DNA of 64,000 nt from Nocardia brasiliensis IFM 10847 (lineage in GTDB: Bacteria > Actinomycetota > Actinomycetes > Mycobacteriales > Mycobacteriaceae): contig NZ_BAUA01000008.1 of NCBI RefSeq assembly GCF_000710915.1, positions 1 to 64,000 on the forward strand. The letters are read 5' to 3'. Every line of letters begins with the position of its first letter. Position 1 is the stretch's first letter. Shown piece by piece: positions 56,775 through 64,000 of this stretch. A program made the translations under genes and the position numbers. A model generated the notes under the pieces. The model saw nothing but the letters and a program-made list of their open reading frames with translations. It was not told the DNA's origin and made no database searches.

Positions 56775-58739
56775 ATGCGTTCGTCGAAACGGTATGTGAC
56801 CACCACATTGGTGACCGTCGCCGTCGCCGTCGGCTCGGCGGTGGTCGCCGCACCCGGGCTCGCGCGGGCGGAGCCGATGCCCTGCGTGGCGACCATGAAT
56901 CTGTTCATCCCGGGCACCTGGGAAACCGACGAGGAAGCCGACCCGGCGCGCCCGGTCGGCATGCTCGCGCCGATCGCGGAGGCCATCCAGCAACGGCAGG
57001 GCGCGAATTCGGCGATCTATTTCACGCCCTATATGGCCCGAGCCTTCGACAACGGTTACACCTACGCCGATAGTAAGAGCACCGCATTGAACAACGCGCG
57101 TTCGGTGCTGCTCGACTATGGCACACGCTGCCCCGCAGCGCGATTCACCATCAACGGCTACAGCCAGGGGGCCGACGCGGCCGGTGATATCGCGGCCGAT
57201 ATCGGCAACGATCGGGGCCCGATCCCGGCCGATCGGGTGCTGGCGGTCGGCCTGCTCTCCGATCCCGGCGCGGGCACCAACGGTGAGATCGCCGTCGGGC
57301 CCGGCGCGGCGGGTACGGGAATCGCCGACCCGCGGCCGCAGGGCATGGGCAAACTGACCGGGCGCGTCACCTCGATCTGCGATCCGAAGGACCTGTACTG
57401 CTCGATCCAGAAGGGGGACAACCCGCTGCTCGGCGCGTTGGGTTCGATCTTGAGCAAGGCGCTGAGCGGCACCCTGCCCGCCGACGCCGGTTTCCCGCTG
57501 GCCTCGGCGTTGACCGCCGACTTCTCGCGGGCCGATCTCCCGGGTCTGGCACCCGCGATCGCCGGACTGACCGCCGCGCTGAGCGCCCCGGCGGGTGTCG
57601 ATGTGGCGCGGGTGCGCACCAGCGCGGGCACGGTGCTGCACACCCTCACCCCGCTCGTCGATCTGCTCGGCTCGGGTGCGGCGAATCCGGCTGCCACGGC
57701 CGAATTGTCGGCGGCGCCCGAGGGCACCGCGGACCGGCAGGCGGGCGAGGTGCTGTCCCGAGCGGCGCAGTCCAACCTGCCCGGTGTCGCCGCTGTGGTC
57801 GCGAAGGTCGCGGAGATCACGGACAAGATGCTGAGCCGCGGCGTGGGCGAACTCCGGCCGAGCGACCCGAAAGCGCGGGCGCTGCGGGCCGCCGCCACGG
57901 CCGTCAGCGACCGCATCACGCCGCTGGCGGCCACGCCGCCCGAGGTGCTCGGCGCGGCGACCCGACCGCTGTCGCTGCTCAAACCCACCGTGCTGGTCGA
58001 TCAGGCCCTCGACGTCGCCACCGCGGTCACCGCCTTCGATCTCCCCGCGATCATCGCCAACCTGGCACTGCTGCCCCAGCGGGTGATCGCGATGGACGCC
58101 GAGGGCGTGCACCAGGTCGCCAGCGCGTTGAGCGGCCAGTTGCAGCCGCTGGTCCGGCTCGTCGGCACCGTCGATCTCGGCTGGATCTCGCAGGTACTGG
58201 CGGTGCTGCCGGACGCGCTCGGCTTCACCGGCGTCGCCGCCACGGTGACCTCGATCCTGTCCGGGGTCGATATCAAGCGGCTCGCGGAACTCGTGGGCCG
58301 GATCCAGGACGTCGCGTGGTCGGTGCTGCAACGCTTGGTTCCGGCACCCGGGCAGGCTCCCGACCTGGTGGGCGCGGGCGTCGCGCTGTCCGGCCTGCTG
58401 CCGATCGGGCAGGACTTGGCCGCGGCGGCCGCTGATCTGCTCAGGCCCAAGCCGCGGCAGCAGCCGCCGAACGTGCTGGGCCGGCGCGCCGATGTCCCGG
58501 CCCGCTCCATCGCCGCGCCGGACATCACCGCCGACGACCCGATCGCGCCGTTCACCAGACTGCTGAGTTTCCGTGACCTGAACCTGGGCACGCTCATCCG
58601 CGACGGGCTCAGTGCCGCAAGCTTTGTCGCGTCCGGGGCGCACACCAATTACGGCGCGCTGATCGTCGACGACTCCGGCCGCAACGCCGTGCAGTGGCTC
58701 GGCGACTGGATGAACCAGCGCATCGGGCGGGTCAAGTAG
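56775..58739 (+). CDS. Secreted cutinase-family protein with long C-terminal extension
   Basis: A 654-residue exported protein from ATG 56775. Signal peptide (residues 1-33: basic start, TTTLVTVAVAVGSAVVAAPG, cleavage after ARA). The cutinase-like domain (about 34-230) has the serine elbow INGYSQGADAAGD (Ser near 134), the Asp of the triad in CDPKDLYC near 209 and cysteines near 37 and 118 for disulfides. A tail of more than 400 residues then follows, rich in Ala, Leu, Gly and Pro and without hydrophobic anchors or recognised domains. In mycolic-acid actinobacteria such proteins (Culp type) act as esterases or lipases, some on cell-wall lipids. An unrelated flank gene that supports a Nocardia-like host. 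The preceding 182-bp gap holds the TetR hairpin and presumably its promoter. Confidence 0.85.
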   Translation: MRSSKRYVTTTLVTVAVAVGSAVVAAPGLARAEPMPCVATMNLFIPGTWETDEEADPARPVGMLAPIAEAIQQRQGANSAIYFTPYMARAFDNGYTYADSKSTALNNARSVLLDYGTRCPAARFTINGYSQGADAAGDIAADIGNDRGPIPADRVLAVGLLSDPGAGTNGEIAVGPGAAGTGIADPRPQGMGKLTGRVTSICDPKDLYCSIQKGDNPLLGALGSILSKALSGTLPADAGFPLASALTADFSRADLPGLAPAIAGLTAALSAPAGVDVARVRTSAGTVLHTLTPLVDLLGSGAANPAATAELSAAPEGTADRQAGEVLSRAAQSNLPGVAAVVAKVAEITDKMLSRGVGELRPSDPKARALRAAATAVSDRITPLAATPPEVLGAATRPLSLLKPTVLVDQALDVATAVTAFDLPAIIANLALLPQRVIAMDAEGVHQVASALSGQLQPLVRLVGTVDLGWISQVLAVLPDALGFTGVAATVTSILSGVDIKRLAELVGRIQDVAWSVLQRLVPAPGQAPDLVGAGVALSGLLPIGQDLAAAAADLLRPKPRQQPPNVLGRRADVPARSIAAPDITADDPIAPFTRLLSFRDLNLGTLIRDGLSAASFVASGAHTNYGALIVDDSGRNAVQWLGDWMNQRIGRVK

Positions 58740-58748
58740 ATGGCGGGG

Positions 58749-61271
58749 TCAGTCCCGTACCGGCTCGATCCGTGCGGGCACATTCTTGTGCCAGGGTGTG
58801 CCCGCGAACCGGTCGCGTCGCTCGACAGAGGTCAATTCGTTTACGGCGACACCGGTTCGGATCGACTGCCCGCTGCCGTCGGTAGTGTCGAGGCCCATGC
58901 CGTTGGGCAGCGAGATATGACCCTGCTGCATCATGGCGCTGATCTCGACGATCGCCGTCGCCCGGCCGGTTTCGGTGACGACGGCGACGCGCGCTCCGTC
59001 GTCGAGAGCGAGTTCCCGGGCGTCGGCGGGGCTTATCCGTAGTTCGCCCGCGCCGCCGCGCCGCCGCCATTCGGGATTGCGGATGATGGTGTTGGCGGTG
59101 AAGGAGCGTCGCTCACCCGCCGACAGCGTGAACGGATACTCCGCGGTGGTGAAAGCCGGTGGCGTGGTGCGCAATTGATCGAGCTCGGCGAGCAGCTCCG
59201 GAATGTGCACGGTGAACCTGCGGTCTCGCCGTTTGACGTAGGCCCAGACGTCGTCCCAGGTGTCGACGGTGAACGTGACGCCGGCGTGCTGGGTCAGGAC
59301 GGCCTCGAACAGCTGCTCGCCGGGCTCGATTCCGGTGCCGGTGAATCCCGCGCGGCGCACCGCGGCGGGGTTGGCGAACGCGCACAGGTGCGCGGCTCCC
59401 CACAGTGTCGCCGCGTTGGCCGCACCCGCGGGCAGATGTGGGCCGAGCGCCTCGTGCAGCAGATAGGGCGCGAGATTCATCAGGGCGGGGTTACCCGCGA
59501 CGGCACTGAAGAAGGTCAGGGCGAATTCGTCCTTACCGACCTTGCGCGCGAGGACGAGACGGTCGACCAGCGCCGGATCGACCAGTCCCAGTGCGCGAAC
59601 GACGCCGGTGTAGATATCGGATTCGGCCCGCGTGCCCGGCAGCGGGGTGAGCACCGGCGGGCGCAGCTGAAAAGTGTTGTGCGGGAACTCGACATTGAAG
59701 AAGGTCGACTCCCACTTCTCGAACTGACTGCTCGCGGGCAGCACGTAGTCGGCGACCCGCGCCGTCTCTGTCATCGCCACATCGATCACCACCGACAGCT
59801 CGAGACTGCGCATCGCCTCGCGCATCCGCTCCGAATTCGCCAGCGAATGCACCGGATTGGAGCTATCGATCCAGATCGCCCGGAAGCGATCCGGGTGATC
59901 GGTGAGGATTTCCTCGGTGATCGAGTTGGCGGGTACCAGTCCGGCGATGATGCGGGCGCCGGTGACCGGCGTCGTCTTGCCGCCCGCGGCGCTGCCACCG
60001 CCCAGCCCGCCGAGCCCGGCCGCGAGCGTCGGCACGGCGGTGCGCAGCAGCGTGCGAGTGAGTCGCCGGGTCGGTGCGGCCGTCACGGGCGCCGAAGCGA
60101 GAGTGGGCAGCAGCGCGGACAGAGCGGCTGCGCCGCGTGACATCGTTTCGGACGTCACCTTTTTCAGCTGCTTGCGGACACCCGCGGCGGGCTTGCCTTT
60201 CGGTGCACCGCCGGTGCCCGCGACCGCGGCGAAAGTCGAATGCAGATACATCGTGCCGGGGCGGCCGAAGTTGCCGGTGAGAATCCACAGCAGCTTGTTC
60301 AGGTACGACACCAGGGTGCTGTGCGGGGCCTGCTGGATGCCGAGGTCCTCGTAAGTGGTGGCGCTGCGGGCGGCGGCGAAGCGTCGAGTAGCGGTGCGCA
60401 GCAGGTCTTCCGGTACGCCGCAGTGCGCGGCGAACTCGGCTACCGGGATGGTGGCCAGCGCAGCGAGCACCGGCGCGACGTCGGTGGTGTGCTCGCGCAG
60501 GAATTCGTGATCGAGCAGATCCTCTTCGACCAGCACCGCCAGCATGGCCGAGACGCACCACGCGTCGGTGCCCGGCCGCACCTGGAGATGGAAATCCGCC
60601 ATCTCCGCGGTCTCGCTGCGTCGCGGATCGATGACGATCATCGCCCGCTGCGGATCGGCGACTATGGCCTTCAGGGTGGGCCGTGCCCGCGGGAAACTGT
60701 GCGACTGCCACGGATTCTTACCGAGGAAGAGCACCACCTCGGCATGCTCGAAGTCGCCCTTGGTGTGGCCGCCGTACAGCTTGCCGTCCACCCACATCTC
60801 GCCGGTCTTCTCCTGTGCCAGCGCGTTCGAGTAGTACTTCGCGCCGAGCGCCGCCATCAGTGACTTGCCGTACGCGCCGCCGAGGTGATTGCCTTGTCCG
60901 CCACCGCCGTAGAAGAAGATCTTGTCGCCGCCGTACTCGCGCCGGACCGCCAGCAGCTTCGCGGCGATCTCGGAAATCGCTGTCTCCCAAGTGATTTCCT
61001 CGTAGGTGCCGTCATCGCGGCGGCGCAGGGGAGTGGTGATCCGGTGCCTGCCGTTCTGATAGAAGTCGAGGCGCAGGGCCTTTTCGCAGGTATAGCCGCC
61101 GGAGGCGGGGTGCTCCTTGTCACCGCGGATCCGGCTCAGCTTGCGGTCGTCGAGTTGGATCTCGATACCGCAGTTGCACTCGCACAGGATGCAGGCGGAC
61201 TTGTGCCACGCGTCCGCGGCGGGACCGGCGGACTGCTCGGACTCTGGGCGACGCGTCTGCTCTGCGGACAC
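58749..61271 (-). CDS. Molybdopterin-dependent oxidoreductase (DMSO-reductase superfamily)
   Basis: An 840-residue enzyme from GTG 61271 with AGGAGG 5 nt upstream. A [4Fe-4S] site is formed by CILCECNCG (near 27-35) and GYTCEKALR (near 59). Molybdopterin-binding regions: GGGGQGNHLGGAYGKSLM near 120, FLGKNPWQSHSFPRARP near 175, IVIDPRRSETAEMADFHLQVRPGTDAW near 212 and a C-terminal aspartate-decarboxylase-like barrel with ISLPNGMGLDTTDG near 795. No N-terminal Tat signal, so it is cytoplasmic; it resembles FdhF/BisC-type oxidoreductases. Partner subunits are not adjacent. An insert of about 90 residues near 345-450 is Ala/Gly/Lys rich. Substrate unknown; not part of the BGC by context. Confidence 0.9.
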   Translation of the reverse strand: MSAEQTRRPESEQSAGPAADAWHKSACILCECNCGIEIQLDDRKLSRIRGDKEHPASGGYTCEKALRLDFYQNGRHRITTPLRRRDDGTYEEITWETAISEIAAKLLAVRREYGGDKIFFYGGGGQGNHLGGAYGKSLMAALGAKYYSNALAQEKTGEMWVDGKLYGGHTKGDFEHAEVVLFLGKNPWQSHSFPRARPTLKAIVADPQRAMIVIDPRRSETAEMADFHLQVRPGTDAWCVSAMLAVLVEEDLLDHEFLREHTTDVAPVLAALATIPVAEFAAHCGVPEDLLRTATRRFAAARSATTYEDLGIQQAPHSTLVSYLNKLLWILTGNFGRPGTMYLHSTFAAVAGTGGAPKGKPAAGVRKQLKKVTSETMSRGAAALSALLPTLASAPVTAAPTRRLTRTLLRTAVPTLAAGLGGLGGGSAAGGKTTPVTGARIIAGLVPANSITEEILTDHPDRFRAIWIDSSNPVHSLANSERMREAMRSLELSVVIDVAMTETARVADYVLPASSQFEKWESTFFNVEFPHNTFQLRPPVLTPLPGTRAESDIYTGVVRALGLVDPALVDRLVLARKVGKDEFALTFFSAVAGNPALMNLAPYLLHEALGPHLPAGAANAATLWGAAHLCAFANPAAVRRAGFTGTGIEPGEQLFEAVLTQHAGVTFTVDTWDDVWAYVKRRDRRFTVHIPELLAELDQLRTTPPAFTTAEYPFTLSAGERRSFTANTIIRNPEWRRRGGAGELRISPADARELALDDGARVAVVTETGRATAIVEISAMMQQGHISLPNGMGLDTTDGSGQSIRTGVAVNELTSVERRDRFAGTPWHKNVPARIEPVRD

Positions 61272-61351
61272 GGATTCCTCCTGCGATGGGCCTCGTACAC
61301 GATTACTCGCTGCCGGAGCATGAATAGACCGATCGTACTACCAAGAATCTG

Positions 61352-61369
61352 CTTGTTACAAGCGGTAAC
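61352..61369. promoter_or_regulatory. Overlapping palindromes in the divergent gap 61272-61493
   Basis: CTTGTTACAAG (61352-61362) is an 11-bp palindrome, and GTTAC (61355-61359) pairs with GTAAC (61365-61369). They lie in the 222-bp gap between the divergent molybdopterin oxidoreductase and SRPBCC genes and could be an operator for either. No regulator gene is adjacent. Confidence 0.35.
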
Positions 61370-61493
61370 GCATATGTCCGCTGGGTGGGCGCAAGAACTG
61401 ATCGAGGGCGGGCAATTCCGTGCATAGTGCCCGGTGCAGTCGCGGCGATAGGTTCGAGCCGGTACCACAACTCGCGCAGGCGGAAGGAGTCTC

Positions 61494-61943
61494 ATGAGGC
61501 AGAGCTACGATGCGACCGCGACCGCGGCCGCGCCGCCCGCCGTGGTCTGGGCCCTGCTGATCGATGCCCGGACCTGGCCCGTCTGGTCGACGGTGGACAG
61601 CTTGGAAGTCGAACGTTCCCGCGGGCTCGACCGTGACGGCCGCGATCCGGTCGGTGCGGTACGGGCGTTCCGCACCGGGCGCGTCGTGACCGGGGAACGG
61701 CTCACAGGCCTCATCGAAGAGCAACAGCTGACCTACGAGGACGCGTTCAACCCGGCCCTGCGCGACTACCGCGCGGTCATCGACCTGACCGGTACGCCCG
61801 GGGGCCACACGACCATTCACTGGCACGGCACCTACACCCCTCGGTGGGGTATGGGTTGGCTGATGAAGCGAACCATGCAGCGCGTGATGCAGCAGATGGC
61901 CGACGGCCTCGCCGCGCATGCCGCGCGGCTCGCGACGAAGTGA
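61494..61943 (+). CDS. SRPBCC (START-like) family protein
   Basis: A 149-residue protein from ATG 61494 with GGAAGGAG 5 nt upstream. AAPPAVVWALLIDARTWPVWSTVDSLEVER at the N-terminus, TGLIEEQQLTYEDAFN, TIHWHGTYTP and a long C-terminal helix MKRTMQRVMQQMADGLAAHAARL are those of polyketide-cyclase/dehydrase-like SRPBCC ligand-binding proteins. Alone in the right flank, with different neighbours from the PKS cyclases, it is more likely a general lipid- or small-molecule-binding protein than a pathway enzyme. Confidence 0.85.
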   Translation: MRQSYDATATAAAPPAVVWALLIDARTWPVWSTVDSLEVERSRGLDRDGRDPVGAVRAFRTGRVVTGERLTGLIEEQQLTYEDAFNPALRDYRAVIDLTGTPGGHTTIHWHGTYTPRWGMGWLMKRTMQRVMQQMADGLAAHAARLATK

Positions 61944-61952
61944 GCATCGCCG

Positions 61953-62339
61953 TTACAGCCAGGGCACGCCCGCGCGGAACAGCACGTTGGCGTAGGGGCG
62001 GGCCTCGCCGGTGCGAACCACGAAGCGGCACTGCCCGATTCGTTGTTTGAACACTTCGTGGTCGAGCAGTTCGGCGTCGAGCCGCTCGAGCAGGTCCGCC
62101 GCCTCCCGGTTGGTCGCGGTGACCTCGGCGCTGCCCCACGCCGCCTCGACGGTGACCTCGTCCAGGATCAGCTCGACCACCTGCGCGAAACGGGGCAGCC
62201 CGTAGCTGATTCCGAGATCGATGACGCGGACGCCGGGCGGCACCGGAAGTCCGGAGTCGCTCACCGCGAAGGTGTCGGTGTGGCGTAGGGCGACCAGGGC
62301 CGAGATCAGCTCGGCGTGGACCAGACCGCTTGTGCGCAT
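61953..62339 (-). CDS. rbsD: D-ribose pyranase
   Basis: A 128-residue RbsD/FucU-family mutarotase from ATG 62339. LVHAELISALVALRHTDTFAVSDSGLPVPPGVRVIDLG (catalytic His-Asp pair near 20-28) and the C-terminal VRTGEARPYANVLFRAGV are characteristic. It interconverts beta-ribopyranose and ribofuranose so that ribokinase can use the sugar. Located 9 bp after the ribokinase gene in an ABC transporter/ribokinase/pyranase operon on the minus strand. Confidence 0.94.
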   Translation of the reverse strand: MRTSGLVHAELISALVALRHTDTFAVSDSGLPVPPGVRVIDLGISYGLPRFAQVVELILDEVTVEAAWGSAEVTATNREAADLLERLDAELLDHEVFKQRIGQCRFVVRTGEARPYANVLFRAGVPWL

Positions 62340-62348
62340 GAGGGTTTC

Positions 62349-63317
62349 CTATCTCGGCGGAAGGGGGCTCGCGGCCGGGTCCGGCAGGTCGAGCGGAACG
62401 GGGCGCGGCACCGTGGCCAGCGCGCCGATGATCTGCGGTCGCGTCGGATAGGACGCGTGCGTTCCGGGTGATCGGACCGACAGCGCCGCGGCGGCGGTGG
62501 CGTAGGTGACGGCGGCATCGAGGTCGAGCCCGTCGGCGAGGGCGGCGCAGAGAGCGCCGACGAAGGCGTCACCGGCTCCGGTGGAGTCCACTGAGTCCAC
62601 TTGTGGCGCTTCGTGATACGTGAGGGACGAACCGTCGCGTGCGGCGACGGAACCGGCCGCCCCCAAGGTCGCGACTACCGAGTGCGCGCCCCGCAGACAC
62701 AGCGAGCGCGCGGCCCGGGCGGCCTGATCCCGGTCGCCGGTCGGTAGTCCGCTGATCAGCGCCAGCTCGTGCTCGTTCACCACCAGCGGGTCGCACCGGC
62801 GCAGCAACGCGTCGTCGAGTGCCGCGGCCGGCGCGGCATTGAGCACGAATCGGCGCGCGCGGCTCGCCGCCCAGGCGACCACGGCGAGCGGGATCTCCAG
62901 TTGCGCCACCACGACATCGGCGCCGGACAGCAGCGCGGCCTCCGGCATGGTGTCCAGGACGGCGGCGGGTTCCCAGTGGTAGTTGGCGGCGGGGTCCACC
63001 ACGATCTGGTTCTCACCCGCCGCCACCGTGATGTAGGCCGTCCCGGTCCGGGCGCCCGGAACCGCACGCAGCGTGGCCGATTCGATGCCGGTCAGGGCGT
63101 CCCGGCAGCGCGACAGGGTCCCGTCACTGCCGATTCGCCCGACGAACTGCACCTGCGCGCCCGCCTTCGCCGCGGCCACCGCCTGGTTGGATCCCTTGCC
63201 GCCCAAGTTGGTTCGCGCGGCGACGGCCAAGACCGTCTCGCCGGGACCCGGCAGCGCGGGCACCTCGCAGACGATGTCCTGATTGATCGAGCCGATCACC
63301 GCGACCTGACCCGTCAC
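62349..63317 (-). CDS. rbsK: Ribokinase
   Basis: A 322-residue PfkB-family sugar kinase; the start at 63317 overlaps the stop of the ABC ATPase gene (63314). VAVIGSINQDIVCEVPALPGPGETV and NLGGKGSNQAVAAAKAGA (about 34-55, sugar-binding) are the ribokinase N-terminal signature, and DSTGAGDAFVGALCAAL near 240 is the anion-hole/catalytic-Asp motif. It phosphorylates ribose to ribose 5-phosphate in the cytoplasm. The gene order with RbsD and the ABC ATPase fits ribose uptake. Confidence 0.95.
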   Translation of the reverse strand: MTGQVAVIGSINQDIVCEVPALPGPGETVLAVAARTNLGGKGSNQAVAAAKAGAQVQFVGRIGSDGTLSRCRDALTGIESATLRAVPGARTGTAYITVAAGENQIVVDPAANYHWEPAAVLDTMPEAALLSGADVVVAQLEIPLAVVAWAASRARRFVLNAAPAAALDDALLRRCDPLVVNEHELALISGLPTGDRDQAARAARSLCLRGAHSVVATLGAAGSVAARDGSSLTYHEAPQVDSVDSTGAGDAFVGALCAALADGLDLDAAVTYATAAAALSVRSPGTHASYPTRPQIIGALATVPRPVPLDLPDPAASPLPPR

Positions 63318-64000
63318 GACACCTCCGTCTTCGTGGCGGCACTCGCCTCCAGATTGCCCTGTGCGGCACCGGTGATCAGCGCGACCAGCCGGTCGCCGTC
63401 GATCTCGCGCACCGGGTGCGCGGCCACCGAGCGGCCGCGCCGCAGCACGACGACGTTGTCGCAGATCCGCATGACCTGCGCGAGGTCGTGACTGATGATC
63501 AGCACGGTGACCCCGCGATCGCGCAGTCCGCGCACCAGCTTCTCCACCGCGGCGGTCTCCCGCACGCCGAGCGCGGCCGTCGGCTCGTCCATGATCACCA
63601 TGGCCTTGCCCCAGGCGACCGCTCGCGCGATCGCGATGCTCTGGCGCTGACCGCCGCTCATCCGGCGCACCGTGGTCCGGACCGAGGGGACGTCCACGTC
63701 GAGATCGCGCAGGATGTCCCCGCTCCGCGCGATCATCGCCGTGCGATTGAGAATCTTCAGCGGCCAGATCCGGTGCACGAGTTCACGATTCAGGAACAGG
63801 TTTTGCCAGACCGTCAGATCGTCGATCAGTGCGAGGTCCTGGTAGACCGTCTCGATGCCCATCCTCCTGGCGTCCTCCGGCGATCCGAGCCGCACTGGTG
63901 CACCGCGGAACAGGATCTCCCCGGTATCGGGCGGGTGCACGCCGGTGAGACAGCGCACCAGGGTGGACTTGCCCGCGCCGTTGTCCCCGACCAACGCGGT
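63314..64000 (-). CDS. Ribose-type ABC transporter ATP-binding protein, 5' end outside the window
   Basis: The frame stays open to the end of the window, so the N-terminus is missing; about 228 C-terminal residues of one ATPase half are seen. Walker A VGDNGAGKST lies at the visible start, the Q-loop in VYQDLALIDDL, the ABC signature MSGGQRQS, Walker B MVIMDEPTAALG and the H-loop in LIISHDLAQVM. The stop follows directly after one ATPase half, so this is a single-domain protein, unlike double RbsA/XylG ATPases of about 500 residues; this matches FrcA-like single-domain forms. It energises uptake of ribose or a related sugar for the RbsK/RbsD genes behind it. Confidence 0.9.
   Translation of the reverse strand, partial: TALVGDNGAGKSTLVRCLTGVHPPDTGEILFRGAPVRLGSPEDARRMGIETVYQDLALIDDLTVWQNLFLNRELVHRIWPLKILNRTAMIARSGDILRDLDVDVPSVRTTVRRMSGGQRQSIAIARAVAWGKAMVIMDEPTAALGVRETAAVEKLVRGLRDRGVTVLIISHDLAQVMRICDNVVVLRRGRSVAAHPVREIDGDRLVALITGAAQGNLEASAATKTEVS

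Noticed and set aside
61494..61943. Extra polyketide cyclase of the cluster
   Set aside because: SRPBCC fold, but it is 9 kb beyond the last SARP-type promoter and beside unrelated metabolic genes.
1..64000. CRISPR arrays, tRNA or rRNA genes
   Set aside because: No regularly spaced repeats and no cloverleaf or rRNA-like stretches were noticed on either strand.

Overview
The window is high-G+C actinobacterial DNA, most likely from a mycolic-acid actinomycete such as Nocardia. Pointers are the cutinase-like secreted protein with a long tail (56775-58739), a 13E12/DUF222-HNH gene (40142-41656), Actinobacteria-type SARP regulation, many GTG starts and dense operons with ATGA/GTGA overlaps. No rRNA, tRNA, CRISPR array or intact IS element was seen.

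Layout. 1-3602: a partial unknown gene, a YdcF/SanA-like membrane protein, a GSAM-like class III aminotransferase and a GT4 glycosyltransferase; probably a flank. 3884-38956 and 42153-52924: a large biosynthetic gene cluster (BGC). 39097-42194: a small non-biosynthetic block that interrupts it (secreted protein, VOC protein, DUF222-HNH protein, short hypothetical). 52945-64000: right flank with an oxidoreductase, two alpha/beta hydrolases beside a TetR gene and its palindrome, the cutinase-like protein, a molybdopterin oxidoreductase, an SRPBCC protein and a ribose-type uptake/kinase/mutarotase operon that runs off the end.

The BGC has four blocks. (i) A SARP activator. (ii) An NRPS/PKS-like acyl block: an acyl-ligase-KR-ACP protein, a NAT-like amide synthase carrying an apparent frameshift, a free condensation domain, an acyl-ligase-carrier protein, a luciferase-like oxidoreductase and a P450. 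(iii) A type II PKS operon, 24035-38956: TcmI-like and cupin cyclases, KS-alpha, KS-beta, ACP, SRPBCC aromatase/cyclase, DUF1772 protein, ketoreductase, two ABM proteins, a PEP-dikinase-like protein, an ACMSD-like amidohydrolase, an FAD monooxygenase, a membrane protein, two glycosyltransferases and a sugar 4-aminotransferase. A divergent operon supplies an O-methyltransferase, two P450s, a glycosyltransferase and an FMN/F420 split-barrel protein. (iv) Deoxysugar genes: 2,3-dehydratase, 3-ketoreductase, two 4-ketoreductases, B6-dependent 3-dehydratase and 3,5-epimerase. The cyclase/KR/ABM set resembles that of pentangular polyphenols (pradimicin type). My best inference is a glycosylated, O-methylated, heavily oxidised aromatic polyketide carrying 2,3,6-trideoxy sugars and a 4-amino sugar, possibly N-acylated by the acyl block.

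The main regulatory observation is a repeated promoter architecture. In four divergent intergenic regions, and in both directions of each, TCGAGCG-like heptamers lie 11 or 22 bp apart, and the last one ends exactly 8 bp before a hexamer with A at position 2 and T at position 6. This is the known SARP (ActII-ORF4/DnrI) layout. It suggests that the single SARP activates the acyl, PKS, tailoring and sugar operons together. Three of the eight putative promoters would give leaderless mRNAs.
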